This document shows positions 50,101 through 63,300 of a stretch of DNA of 64,000 bases, piece by piece. The position numbers were made by a program, and so were the translations under genes. Every line of letters starts with the position of its first letter. Position 1 is the first letter of the stretch. The DNA comes from Notospermus geniculatus (taxonomy: Eukaryota; Nemertea; Pilidiophora; Heteronemertea; Lineidae), in NCBI GenBank assembly GCA_002633025.1, contig NMRB01000560.1, positions 7,876 to 71,875 of the forward strand, written 5' to 3'. Under the pieces are notes generated by a model. That model worked only from the letters and a program-made list of their open reading frames with translations. It did not search any database and had not been told where the DNA came from.

Positions 50101-53100
50101 TGATGACTTGCAATGTTATTTTATGTGATCTGCAAGGTGATTGCATGGAGATGGTGCAGTTCCTATGTGGAGACATCACGTCGTCCCACAACAGTTGGCT
50201 TCTGGCAGCCCCAAGGTTCGTTGTGCTGATCATCAGCTGGGTGATAAGCCTTGAGCACATGTGTCGCATTGCCACAGTTGAACTGTAGTCTCTGGCAGTA
50301 GAGTTGAGACTTGAGTGGTCTGGTTGACTCTAGTCAAATCTCCAACCAAGGACTAAACATTCTTCCTGTCATTCTAGTGGGCTGTTACGTTAGCGGATGA
50401 TTCCAATCGACTCTACAAAGCGGAAATCGAGCGGAGGGCAGCAGTGGTTGAGTTCGTCGGTCATCACTTCTTCAAATCACTTTTCCCAGGGATCCATGAT
50501 CAGCCCCCACCATTCGCAGTAAGTTATTTCAGTGTTTAAGTTCATACTTTGTCTCAATTGGTGTCAGTTGAAGGCTCAAATAAACATTGGGTTATTTCTT
50601 TCAGACTGAACCTCCAGAAGTATTCGATTCTAATCTACCTCATGTAACAAAAGATGACATAGAATTACTCCAGGAAAAGTTGCCTGAACTAGAAGATTAT
50701 TTAAGGTAAGGGTTCTCTTCATAGCCATCAGAGGGAGCTTCTCCTCATGACAGTGCTGGCTGATAGGAATACAAATTATGGATTTTGACACCCAATAAAC
50801 TAAAAAATTTGTTGTGCCGGCAAAGAGTTAGGTTTTCCATGTCAAACTGCTCAATAGAAGGTTTACGGCTTTGCCTTTTGCTGTATATTATGGCTTTCAT
50901 CGTGATCCTTGAAGTGCTCTGTGTGATTGTCTGACATTTGTCCACTTCCAGTGTCCCGGAACCATTTGACATAGCCAGCCACTTCTCCTCGGCCACGCTG
51001 AAGGCGACGGAGAGTCTGAAACTCGATCAGTCTGACATTGAGGTGATCAACCATCCAGATGAAATGTCCCCAAAACGGGAGGTGAAGTCACAGCTTGTAA
51101 AAGACGTGGCCGAGGAAGTGAAGAAAGAGGAGGATGTGCAGTCAGATGTGGAGATTCTGGACATGGAGTCGGATACATTTGGAACCCCACCGGATGTAAA
51201 AACCGTCAGTCGGGTCAGCGCCGGTAAGGAACCGGAAGTGAAGAAATTGCCCGAGATGCCAGCGCCTGTGCCTAGTTCTATGTTGAAATCGAAGTCGGAT
51301 ACAAAAGTGACAGAAGTTGTGAAAGAAATTAATGTGAGTGGTCAGGCGTTGAGCTTGTCGCCGCATGATGAGACGTCCGATGAGTTCACGACAGCTGTGT
51401 TTTATATCGACGAATCCATGCCTTCCTCTATGACTGAATCGCCACCTATCAAAGCACACATGCATCGTATCGCAGAACTACAGCAAGCCGTACATGAAAA
51501 GACGGCTCAGTTAGAGGCAAGTGAGAACACTGTGCATGTATATAAAGATCGGTTAGAAAAAGTAGAAGATAGATTCAAAGCGTTACATACGTTAGCGGAA
51601 AAAGAAATGTTAAAATTGAAATGTGATCTCTTGAGCACTGAAAAGATACTTCAGAAAGAGAAAGAGGAATTCTCGGAGTATATTGATAATATTACGAAAA
51701 GTATTGTGAGTGCCATGAACAAGTTTGAAAAGGAACAGACAAGGATTCATCAGGAGGAGCTTGATGAACTTGGGAGGAAACATGAAGTGGATCTTCAGGA
51801 ATCCCGAGATGAATGTGCGGAGAAGAGCAAGGTGCTGAAAAATCTTGAGGGTGATATGGAGGTGTATCGAGAACAGATTAAGAAGGTGAACAATCAGCTT
51901 GAGGAGCAGAAGGTGAGAATGGAGGTGGAGGTGCGGGAGTTGAGGGAGGGGTTTGAGGCTGAGAGGGAGGGGATTGTGAAAGGTTTGATGCTAGAGCACG
52001 AGGTTGAGGTGGAGAAAGTGCGGGCAGAGTTTGAGAAGGAAGTGAGTGATAAAGATGAAAAGATTACGAGTCTTGGTGTCGAGTTGAATGAGAGGAGTTT
52101 GAATTTGGAGAAAGTTGAGAAGGAGTTGGAGAGTTTGAGGCAGGAACTGACGGAAAAGTTTCAGAAGGAAAAAGGTGACATTGTGAAGATTATGGAGAAG
52201 GACCAAGCGGAGAAGTTGGCGGCTGCCGTCGTGGATGTTACGGAAAGATTAGAGCAGACGCATGTTTCTGAGAAAGAGACTCTGAAATCGGAGCATGAGA
52301 AGAAATTAGAGGAGGCCTGCAGTGAATTGAGTGAGAAGTTGAAAAATGAATTTGAAATGAAGTGTAATGATATCAGAAGTGAATTGGAAAAAGAGCATAA
52401 TGACTTGGTGGGGAAGATTCGGCAGGATTTAGAGAGCGAGAAACAGAAGGCGTTGGATGAGCTGCGGCAGGACCTCGGGAAGGAGCATGACGCTGTGATC
52501 GAGGTCCTCAAGGGAGAGGTCTCTGGGCTGGAGGAAAAAGTCACAGAACTCGGGGAGACTACAGTGTCCCATGAGGAGGTCATGAAGTTAAAAGCTGATG
52601 CTGAAAGGGATCAAGAAATTGCTGTTAAGGAGGTAAGAATGCTACATGTACTGTCTAAAGCACAGTTTTGCCCCCAAAAGAGCTGTACTCCAGTGATTTT
52701 TGTATAAAATGGTGACAGCTGCAGCCTCGTACGTGTTTGAACTCAATTTTTTATTGATTATGAACACATGTTCATCAGTCGTGGGGCTGTGCCTCAATTT
52801 TTATTGATTTTTGACCTGTATATTGGTCCTTGCATTTGTGTCAAATACGACTGACCTCTCGTCAATCAAAAAAGGCTGGCTCAGTTTTGTAAAGGTTGTT
52901 CACGTCACGAGGAGCTGTGTGCTGTTGGTTTTGAGGTATTTTTGAGGCAAAAAGCAGGTTAGGAAGCCTAAGTGATTCATTCTTGGAGATATACTCGTAT
53001 TCTTTAAGTTGCCTGTCTTACAATCGTGTGCAGTTCATTGTCCACTGTAGATTTTCAACTGGGGAAGGACATTTGGTGGGAGGTGATTTATATGAAGTAG

Positions 53101-56100
53101 GAGCTGTGTCCAGTCAGTGTGAGTTTCGGAAGGGTGCTTAAATAGGTATAAAAGTGTCTGAGAGGTGGATTCCGCAAGGATTAACTTTCTGACATTGTGA
53201 TATTCTGGATACTGCTTTTAATTTGTAGATTGCTCAGGTTAAATTTCCATGTACTGGGACTGCAAACGTACATGTACCGTTCATCGTTAGGTTTGTGAGC
53301 TGCCAACTGACTTGGATCAGGAAATCAATCCTTATCGTCATTGATTGAATGAGACAATGAAAATGTTTAGACATCGTTGACTGCCAATAATACAGGCAGC
53401 TGACATGTTAACATATTTACTCAGCTTCGAGCATTGGACACATGTTATACCCAAATCTTAGTACAATACAAATGTTTGTAGGCCTATATGACCTATTCTT
53501 TCAGCGTATGGGTACCGTAGTTTTGCATTTGCATTCCAGGCTTTAGCTGAACAAGATCGGGTACATAATGCAGCCATGAACGTCCTGATTCAGGAACACG
53601 AGAAAGATAAACAGGACAGCCTCAACTCGATGAAGACGAGTATGGTGGCTGAAAAACAGGTGAGGGATTCGCTGAGGTGATGTTGTGTTGAGGTAGTAGT
53701 AGCAGTAGCCTTTGGATTTGAAGTCGTTTATCCCATCTATTTGGCAATATGGAAACAAGAATTTGGTTCTGGCATTTATTCACAGGTGGCACTAGGGTAG
53801 TCTCTTGCCATATTCAGAAATGATGGTCTCCAGGGCATTGACACTTCCCTGTGCCTGCTCTGTTTCCCCGGTATTTTGCCACAGATATTTGCCCAAGTTT
53901 TCCTCTGACAATACTCAGGTTGGAAGGACCTGCTGAGAGGAAGAAAGTATCTATAAAGGTCTGATGGGACTCAGGGTGTTTGAAACCAAACTAGGCCACT
54001 TGCAGCATGTGGAAATTGGCCCTGCATGCTCATCTGCCATCAGTGGTCAAGTAACTCCTTCAGCAGAGAATCATAAAGAACTTGAGTTCTCCTCTGTTTC
54101 TGATGCATGTCGATCTACGTCTTGTTCACTTTGCCCCCAGGTTGCCTTCAATGAAGCCTTGACGAAGGTCGTGGCAGAGAAAGACAAGGTGATTGAGGAG
54201 CTGGAGAAACGGGAACAAATATTGTTAGCTTCACAGGAAAAGGACAGAGGTACGCCCAGATAACACCAATCAACATATGAGATGTGATGTCCTTATCTTA
54301 TATTTTTACTTGTTTTCATGTATACATGTAATTCCTTACACCAAGTTTCTATGGCATACTCAGTAACTCAGGGGTGAACACTTGCAGTAAAGACCACTTT
54401 CGAAAGTCCAGTATGATAAAATAGGAGTGAAGTCCTCATCCTAAGAGGTCTGTGGGGAGGGTGGTGTCAAATTTATGTACTAAACAGGGCTGAAGAGTGT
54501 GCTGTGAACCTTATAAATATACAGAATATGTCTGATCTCTTTCAGAGATGATTCAGATGTTGATGTCGGAGAAGGATGAAGGGGAGAAAGCATCGATACT
54601 CTGGTCTCAGGAAAGACAACAGGAGGCAAAGTAAGTGTAGTAGGATCTAAAGGGCATTCATCCTCCACATGAGGTTTCACATGTGAGTTGTCACTCTATG
54701 GGCAACTGAACCATAGGGGCAAATGAACCATAGAATACTAAGTATAAGGGCAGTCGTTCATGTCATTGGTCTCGGCATAAGCTGTAACTGGTAAATTACT
54801 TGTTGAGAGCTATCTCGGAGGAGAAAACTTTCATGTGGAGCAGTGGCATCTTGGGTCATCTTGCATACAAACTGCTGGTTTTGATCATTGACTCACTAGT
54901 TCTTGTCAACATCAGCATCTGTGATCCTGTCTGTGTTTCTTACTCCTTTGGGGCAGAGTCAGTTCTTTGTTGTGCATTAGAACCGATCAGCTGATTACTC
55001 ACAACTCAGTCCAACCATCCTTTTGACAGGGACGCCCAGAAGAAGTTAGAAGATGAACTTGCTAAAATCCGCGATGAATTGGCGACTTCGACGCGGGCTA
55101 TGACGGTGTCCAGCATGGGTCACTCTGCCATGGGTCTGTCTGTGGTGCCGATCAGGGAGAGCATGTCAATGACTGACACAGGCTCTGGGCTCACAGTGTC
55201 AAGGATTGAACAGCTAGAGACAGTAAGTATAGAGAGTATCTAGAGCAGTCTAAAGAGTTCTCGACATGACAACTGGAACTAATAAGCATCAGATTTGAGA
55301 TGCAGGCTTATTTTCATCATATTTTGAGATGTGTTGGTGTTTAAATCTGTGGTTTTCTTTTTTGTCTACAGATCATAAGGGACAAAGATGAAGAAATTGG
55401 AAAACTCCAGGAAAAAATGGTGAGTGATGATAGATGTAATTTTAATCTTTCTGCATTCCTGATGCCTGCTAGCCAAAACCGTTGTACTGAGATCTCAGAT
55501 ATGGCTGACACTGTTCTGGTATATATCCTGTTGGAAAATGAGGATAAACATGAAAATTTAGCTTTCTTTCTCCACTCATCAATACAAATTGTTTCTATCG
55601 AAGATGAATTTTCTGTGGTATAATGAATTTTGATTTATTAGATGAAGGTTCATGCTGGTTGATGATGGCATCTTTGTGTCATTCAGCATTATGTAAATGT
55701 ATTCCAGGAAAAGTCTGCCAGTATCACATTTTCTCAGGGATTCAACAGTTAGGTGTCAAACAGGCTTCAATTGATGTACCCTAGTCTGATCTGTCTGTCT
55801 GTCTGTCTGTCTGGTATACATCGCAATATATCATGTTCCCATGTCCTTAGTGACATCACATCTGAGACGGTTCCTCAGTAGTGACGACATCAGCACCTGT
55901 CACCTCTGTGGTCATAGGTTCAATTCCAAGAAGAACCCATTATTAGATGGTTTGGTGGATCAGTTCATGCTTGCACCTGATACCTCTCAAGTAGTGGGCT
56001 GCAAGCGTCAGCCCTAGACCACAATCTGTCATTGTCGGAATCGAACTCGGAACCGCTTGGTGAAATCATGTACTTGTATGTCCTTCATCCCAGTTCGTCC

Positions 56101-59100
56101 CACCTTAGTCGCAGTTAAAAACAAGGCATAATTCTAATGAGTTATCCTTGGACTTCATGCGGTTTTCATCAATTGTATCTAAAAGTCTCAGCGGTCTGTC
56201 GAAGGTCATGACACTGAGAACAATAATTCAAATGTCGTTTTAAACAGACAGCACCTGTTGTCCTGGTTCCTCGCTGATTTCGCCCGAGGCCAATGAGAAA
56301 TGGCTTACTTCCGTGAGAATTTCTATGCCTTGTGATGAAACCAATTTGATAACAATCTCAACTTCTACCATGTAATTGCTGAGTTGAAAAGATGTCAAAT
56401 TGAAATTCATCAGCCTGGTTCAAGTTTGCCAAGGTTGTGCAAAGTCAGCCAGGCACCTGTTGTGGAAAAAATCGGTGGTCAATGTTCTTTGACAGGAGAA
56501 ATTTATCAGGCTTGCGACTTGGTGGAGTTAATACATTTTAAAATGTTCTTAGATTGATATGGTACGACGGAGACCATAATTCATGATTTCTGTGGTCCGT
56601 TATCAGGTGCTGCTATTCATAGCCTGAAAAGTCCGTATTGTTCGCGCTTGTGGCGTAATTGTGCGACTATCGTCTCCTCATTGTGTTGATGTAGCCGTTT
56701 ATTCCCGTACTTAAAAATTCTGTCTCTGTAACATGCTCCATGGAGATGCAAATCATGAACAGAATGATTCTCATTGTGAGATCACGTTTCTAGGTGATCG
56801 TTCCCAACAATTCATATCACTGGTTGTTTCTAGTTTAAGTTTTAAATCATGCGATTGGTGACACTCTAAATTTGAGATTGTGCAGTTTTTAAAAAAATTT
56901 CCTGTAATATTGCATTCAAATTTACAATTCATTGATGTGGTGTCGATTTCTCATATCTGTTTCAGTTCACCATTTTAAAAATTTTAATTGTTCGTCAAAA
57001 ATTTAAAATTCTGTGGTTTTTGATTTCAATAGTGTCTGTTGGTTTTCATGATGTGTTAATTTTAGATATTTTTTTTTCAAATGGTGTACCAGTTTTTGTA
57101 ATAACTCAAGTTTCATCTGATTGTCTCCGAGGCCTATTATTTCCAATTGATTGTTCCCCATTGTCCGTGATGGAAATCCCTGCTGAGGGACTGACACTGA
57201 ACATGAGAAGAACCTCTCGTTGAGAACACCTCTGCCAGGAGACCCCTCTATTGGGGACACCAAAGTTCAGTCCAAGTTCGTCGTTTCTTTTCAGGACCTG
57301 TCTGCCTAGAAGATGTCCTTAACACGTTGACTGCCATGGCTAAAATATCATGTTATCCGCCATTGCCTTGACTACCAGGCCTATTTCAAGTTATTTCATA
57401 TTGCCAACTACGATTGCCAAGCTTATCAAAATTAATAGAAACTGCATTTGCCATACTACGAGTATACCACTCATAGCTGGAAATGGGGAGGACACCTGTA
57501 TGCTCGTAGCTGGCAGTCAACGTGTTAATAGCGAGTTACTACTGCTCAAAAGTGCTGCTGCTGTGGAGTTCTTTACTTCTGATATAGACACTAATGGATA
57601 AAAGTTGGTGAATGAGCTGAATATCAAACTGCCTGTTAGCTTTTGATCTTCTCTTTAAACTGTCCCATTTTGACAAAGTGAAACGTGCAGCACAAGAATA
57701 AACGATCATTCATCAACCAAATATTTTTCTCATGCCATAAAAACCCAAATCAAACTCTCATTCTTTCTCTAACGTGAACCTTCGGCTACAATCTTTCCCA
57801 GACGAAACAGGAACTTGTCGTCATGGAGTTTGATCGCTGTCGGAATAGAGACTGTCTCCGCTTTTATCTCTTTTGATGTAACGCATCCATTGGCCCATGG
57901 TCCGAGCGTGAGTCCGTCCAACGCATCAAAGTCATTCGCAGTGACTGCCGTCATTTTTTTGATGATTGGTTAACCGAAATACCTTCTGCTTTGATCCAGT
58001 TTGATGGCTCATTTTATCCTTTGAAATGAAGAGCATTTGTATATGAATCAGAGCTTGTGTCCACATGGCTCACGGGTGATGGGACAGCGACTACACGAGG
58101 GCGAACCGCCACCTTTTGTCAAAGTACAACTTCTCATTGTTGTCATATATAACTCGGACATGTACGAGGCGTGGGAGCCTCAGTCCTCCTTCGGAACTCG
58201 AGAATAAACCTCGCTCATTATTTTGGGGTTTCAACAGCATGAACATGACAACTTTCAAAGGATGAAATTGAGTCCTCGAGAAAAAAAGACCAAAACTATT
58301 AAATTTATGAACTTTGTCATTGTTACTTTGTTCTTTTTTACGTCGACTCGGTTCTGTCCATAAAGTTTGTCCTTTTCAGTTAATTGTATCTTTCTGTTGC
58401 GGGTGGCGGGTGCCAAATCGTGTGTTTTCTGATATCCATGACCCCTTGATGTAACTGCAAGGTTCGCTGGCTCCAGCAGTTCGTTAGTTCAGCACGCAGA
58501 CACGCGTCCCATCAGGAAAAAATGATTTGGGGGCAGATCATGATTTTGTGTTCCCAATACCTGCACTGAAATACGTGTCGTAGGCCTAGTCTGATTGATC
58601 CTGGCCGGTCAACATTCGGCGAAGTCAAATTTTATTAAATATGACGTTGCACAGCTGCACATAAGGTCCCTTGTGAAAACTTTGTGGTTTACAGTACCGG
58701 TACTTGAACTGGGCATCGCAGCAGTTTCCATGGCGACTCCAGTATCACCCCTTATACCCTTGACCTAAATCTCAGAGCCATATATGCAACATTTGTTCCC
58801 TTATATAGATATAATATAATTCACCAAAAATAGCATGAAATTTTACGAGACATTCAATCATGGTCCATTTAACTTTTACCAAAAGGCACAAAAAACGGTG
58901 TAGCAGTTTTTGTAAGCCAAGGATTTGGCTAAAAGACCTGACATTGTAAATTAAGGTTAAGTGGGTGTACAGGTGGCAAATATCAGAATAGTTCTAAACG
59001 TTTTGACCTGATGCATTGGCAAATGACATTGAGACGCCTTTAGAGGTTAAGTTGGAATTTTTGGATGGCGGTCCGTGTCTACAACAGGTGCTTAGGACAA

Positions 59101-60387
59101 TAGTAATGAGTGGGATTCATCATGCAAAAAAGCATGAGTTTTATACCGGTGTGTTCGGGTGGGACCCCTGCGCTGGTGTCGTATACGGAGGCAACGGAGG
59201 GCGGAGTTGACCGTGAATAAAAGACATGCCCCGCCACAATGAGATGGTATGAAATCATAAGCACCGATCATCAGTCGATGACAATGCTACTTAAAGTTCA
59301 TCTTTTGATGCCATGGACGATGTATCTGTGACGATTTATACAAGTTTTCATCGTTCTAAACTGGCATGAAAATAGATTTTAATAGATGCCTGGTCTTTAC
59401 CAAGAAAATGACAGATAACTATAGTTTAGTTAATGGCCGTGCACTAAGGTCACATTGTAACCAAATTGTCTCATTTAGACCCATGAATACCCTTTCTCTC
59501 TCGTAATTTACAACATCGATGGGAGGTGGGCACTCATGGCCATCCGGTCGGAACAGGTTGCTGCCTACGTATCGACTGTAAAAACGCCTCGGGTCTTGCC
59601 GTATTTTTCTATCAGAGAATTGTATTGATGATGCTGTGGTTGGGGTTGGACTCTAGTTGTGTCACGCTGGGTATCATTGTCAGATAACATTAGTTACATC
59701 TGATTGTAAGATGAGAATCCGGTTTTGTACCCCTCCTCCGTTTCATTTGTGATCCTTCTGATGTTAATCTACTGAGCTGTAACATCCCCTACAGTGGATT
59801 CAGAATTAGTAGTTGTGGACCTGGCCACAGAGATATTCATACTGATTGATGAATTCCTGCTGTATCTCTCCTCAAACCAAAGTCTGGTAGTGGTAGGCCT
59901 AAATATACCGTCGATCTATATATAGTAACTGGATGAGCAAAGAGAGTGTGCACATGTAGGCTGTTTATGTTATAGGGCTTGGCACCATAGTAGATTCAGG
60001 GACGGATCCAGGATTTCGGGAAAGAGGGGGCGCAGTGTGCTAGAAACATTGAAATCTGCCGTGAATTTCAATGATTTGCTCCAAATTTCAGAATTTCACA
60101 GTCGATTTTACAGACTTGTTGGCCGAAGGGGGGGCGTGCAGCGGGTGCGCCCCCTTGGATCCACGCCTGAGAATTAGGCGAAGCTCTGCTGCTGAAACCC
60201 GGGTACATAGCCTGTGGTCTATATATAGTAACACAATTAACCACAGAGTGTGTCCATGTACATTATTCTTTATCCTACTGCATAGCAAAGAACTAACTGT
60301 GACGTATCTTTTTTGTCACCAGATGGAGCTGTCCATGTCTCAGAGCACAAGATTCTTGATGCAGCATGACAAGGTGTCAATTACAAC
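47190..60387 (+). CDS. RB1CC1: RB1CC1/FIP200 autophagy scaffold (C-terminus beyond window)
   Basis: Coding exons: 47190-47257, 47534-47660, 47777-47944, 48062-48177, 48422-48508, 48643-48808, 49069-49239, 49450-49634, 49904-50090, 50378-50518, 50605-50705, 50952-52632, 53540-53659, 54141-54249, 54546-54630, 55030-55222, 55372-55419 and 60323-60387. All borders are GT-AG and all phases join, giving about 1,272 residues. The N-terminus, MLYIFLMDTGNMLTFDI, is the ubiquitin-like domain. Next come QVLLISGGEHLDPSQRVCSY and ELLVHDQHLQHQGWAA, then the ATG17-like helical region (KGLEDRLSKLEQLMYGARRL, FPDLCASHKQQLKVMLQNHQ). Exon 12 encodes an acidic linker and about 400 residues of coiled coil. The last exon gives SMSQSTRFLMQHDKVSI, matching human SMSSVSSRHSEKIAI just before the Claw domain, which is not in the window. 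FIP200 scaffolds ULK1-ATG13-ATG101 at the ER. A 5'UTR acceptor (CATTTCAG, 47093) implies an upstream non-coding exon. Confidence 0.95.
47281..47350. repeat. 70-bp palindrome with central CACGTG
   Basis: TACGAAAATGTGACA...TGTCACATTTTCGTA pairs along nearly its whole length, with CCACGTGG at the centre (47312-47319). It starts 24 bases after the donor of the first RB1CC1 coding exon. It could be a tiny MITE; no target duplication is visible. CACGTG is an E-box core. Confidence 0.8.
49284..49412. mobile_element. TACAGTGG MITE, copy 5, in an RB1CC1 intron
   Basis: 'atagaacctctgccaggagg', 'acacctctctattaagg', 'aaagttcagtcccag', 'aattaaggacagca' and 'gggtgtctttaataca' occur in the same order as in the 42238 copy, with a shortened middle. 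The right end has lost the final palindromic bases. Confidence 0.7.
50952..52632 (+). other. RB1CC1: RB1CC1 large coiled-coil exon
   Basis: One 1,681-bp exon: about 160 residues of acidic/Ser-rich linker (SDVEILDMESDTFG; DEFTTAVFYIDESMPSSMTE, equivalent to the vertebrate DFMSAVNEFVIEENLSS segment), then continuous heptads from about 51,460. The coil is rich in Glu and Lys with regular hydrophobic a/d positions. FIP200 uses this coil to dimerise and to space its N-terminal head from the C-terminal Claw. The antisense open frames across it are codon-bias shadows. Confidence 0.9.
55791..55813 (+). repeat. (CTGT)n microsatellite
   Basis: Nearly six perfect CTGT units inside an RB1CC1 intron. A short tract with no evident role; it may be length-polymorphic. 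Confidence 0.95.
57206..57328. mobile_element. TACAGTGG MITE, copy 6 (shortened)
   Basis: 'gaagaacctctcgttgagaa', 'cacctctgccaggaga', 'ccctctattgggga' and 'accaaagttcagtcca' match the left half of the 42238 copy. The right half is reduced to 'gatgtccttaaca'. It lies in the long RB1CC1 intron. Confidence 0.65.
59997..60169. mobile_element. CAGGGACGGATCCAGG...TGGATCCACGCCTG element
   Basis: The ends are inverted with two mismatches, and G-rich/C-rich blocks lie inside, as in the copy at 32422. At 173 bp and with no frame, it is a short non-autonomous element. It sits about 150 bp before RB1CC1 exon 60323-60387. Confidence 0.7.
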
Positions 60388-63300
60388 GTAAGTACACAAG
60401 TCTTGTTAATTTCTCAGTGATCCTTGGACTCTTTTTCGAAAATCCATCAATTCCACCCTCTGCCTGGAACACCTTCCCATCTCAAAGAGGGTCATCTATT
60501 GTCTTTTATCGTTTGGGCCACAAACTGTGCCCATCTCAAAAACCTGATCATCTTTCAAATATAACCAAGAATCATTTGTTGGTGAAATTATTGAGCAATC
60601 ATCAAATTGAACTGCACCAGCAACAACAGTTCAATAATTTCAACAAATCGTCCCAGGAAAATAACAAAAGATGAGACATCAGCGAGAGATGTCAAGTCCA
60701 AAAGACCCGCGATCATTTCTGAGTTGTCCAATATTACACTTTTGTTGTCCATCGGATCCAGTTTCTGTTGTGATTTCTTCGTTACCTGTCCTAATTACAC
60801 CTGTTTTGTTGACGAGCAATTATACCCGGTAAAGAAAATTGGAACCATTCCCAGCAATCTTTGGTCACCGTTCACTGTAAAATGATGTCGGTCGATGTTA
60901 CAATGGTCGTTGGTGGTTTGATTTTCCCGTGTAACTGAATACCAAGATTGAGTCTGGGATGTCAGGCTCTCGGTGGTTGCTGTGTAAGGGAGAACCCTTC
61001 CGGTAAGGGAGAACCTTTCCGGAAGCGGACGGCATATATATATAGCTCCTTTGATTTCTTTGAAAAGATCAAGAAAATCTGAATGGGGATTTTCATTTCT
61101 CAGCAGTTTTCCCTCCCATTTTCTGTCCCAAAATCGTTGTTACAGAACTTTTGCAAGCCTGAGGATTGGCACATTTCTGACTCAATATCATGTGACCCTA
61201 AACATATGTTTATGCGTGTTCCCCCTGACCTTTGGCCTTCTGCTCAACCCCTGCTTCAATCGATCTCAAATTACATAAAAAATCACAAAATTTTTTGTCA
61301 AATTTTTTCACAAGGATATCAAGTCCTATCTCATCCTTTTATTTCATTCTTCTCGCTTGTTTTTTTTTCAAATTCAAAGTTTAGAATTTCCATTCAAAAA
61401 ACACTGAATTACTATGTTTTTCTCACGACAAGTGGTAATACCAGATCCTGGAGCTGTATCGTACGTTTTATATCGCCGAGTTTCTAATCTCAATAATTAA
61501 TCGGTCATACGATACTGCACAAGTATTGAAAGTCTGTTTTGTGGATAGGTATTACTACGGAGAACCCTCAAATAAATTTAAATATTAATTGCTATAATTA
61601 CGTGACGATAATTCATCCCCCGAGAGAGATTAGCTCACTTAACAAAGTGGAGGAGAAGCGATACCTTCGGCTACGGACAATTTATGTGGCAATCTCAGCG
61701 AAAATTATATAGAAACAACATCACTTGCTGTAATGAGTCCACAAAAGTTTAATTTAAGGGATTCAATTTTCATGTAAAAAATGAATAGAAACCTCCCTTG
61801 GATTTTAAACCGTAATCTTTAATGGTTGTTAAAGACGCCATTAATTACGTCGATTTGCGATGTGTTAACGCTAATTTGACGTGACAGCAGCAATCTCCTC
61901 CGCCTTTAACTTGCTCAACAAACACCCGATGAGCCCGACCAGGCGGAAAATTCCTCCTGGAGATCTAGCCATTAAATTTCTAAACTCCCATGTTGTATTT
62001 TAATGAAAGAAGGACAAGCGTAACGTGTGTCCCCTCGGACAAGGCGCATGACCAGTAACGTGGACGTAATGACACGCACCGTAATGTGATATGAGGTAAT
62101 TTTGGTGTTGTGTAAACTGATCCCCGCCCGATGTAATGATGCGTTCGTTATTGTCCGTGGATGTGAAGACTGTACCCACCATGAAGTTTCTTCAACCAAA
62201 ATCGAGGAGGATAGTCTTACAACTTTCGAAGTCGGGTAGTTTTTTCGTGAACGTCACATCCTCCAACTGCCTACAGGTTGAAAAGTGCTAGATCTCTTTG
62301 GATTCTCATCGGTTCATCTTTGTGGTTTGACCCTGGGGCTTTGCTTCAAAATGTTCAAGTGAAAAAAGAAATTCTTGTTGTTAAGCAGTGATGAGGTATT
62401 TCATCCTAATTAGTGCGATGTCTGTAGATCTAATGAGCAATTTATTTCCGAATTAATGCCAAAAAATGCCCGCATTTCAACCCTTGAGCTGTTTCAGTCG
62501 CAGGTATTCACTATTTCATTGACAATGGATTGACTCCTGAAGAGTTTTGATTCCAAAATATCCTGTTAAATGTCCATCGGACAATTCGTTTCTAATGAGT
62601 ATGGTATCTGTGGTTTTTAATTAGTCCCCTAATGAGCTATTTATATCACATTTTGTAAAAAAAAACAAAAAAGGCGTCGTTCGTCAGTTGATGCACCTGT
62701 CACCTGGACCCCGCTGCTTAACTGAGGGGCAGGGGTTGTGCCGGCGGCGAGGTGTAGGGTCTTTACCTCCCTAAACGTTCCATTTAGCATTCTTGTCTCA
62801 CCCACTGTGATCATTTCTAGCTTCAGGGTCTCGGCTGGTGAATGTTCTTCAAGAATTATCCCTGCGTCCTCATCGCTTGTTGGTTAACAGCAATTATTTA
62901 CTCATTGTAGCAGGGAAGCTCATACATCGCAAACACAGCAGGGCATTGTGGTGTAATTATACATGATGCCATGGTGGCGGGGTCCGGGGCTTAAGGGGCA
63001 AAACGCTAGGATTAAAGTGATGATGAACATCATAAGTTCAGTCCAGGCCCGAGGCGACGTCCTAGCAGTCATTTGTGGCCCTTGTTGGTGAGCGTTGGAC
63101 GGCTGGTTCCTATTGGTTGGATGGACTCGATATCTGTTGGAGATCATGCTAATAATCAGGCATGATCACTCACATCGTGTTTTAAATGGCCGCCAGTTGG
63201 GGACGCTGTTTGATCCAAATCAGCCGATAACGGTCATTGTTCTTTTCATAGAGCACATCATCATGAGCAGCAGTCATGAATTTTTTAAACTCTTCATTAT

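Larger units (their letters stand above)
55420..60322 (+). other. 4.9-kb RB1CC1 intron
   Basis: Lies between exons ending at 55419 and starting at 60323. It contains a CTGT microsatellite, a possible SINE fragment (about 55,880-56,060, with the B-box-like word ggttcaattcc and, on the opposite strand, gttcgattcc), a MITE copy at 57206 and a CAGG-type element at 59997. I see no internal exon. Confidence 0.7.

Noticed and set aside
51142-52583. Minus-strand frames of 71-140 codons opposite the RB1CC1 coiled-coil exon
   Set aside because: Antisense shadow: Glu/Lys-rich codons read backwards give Phe/Leu/Ser strings.
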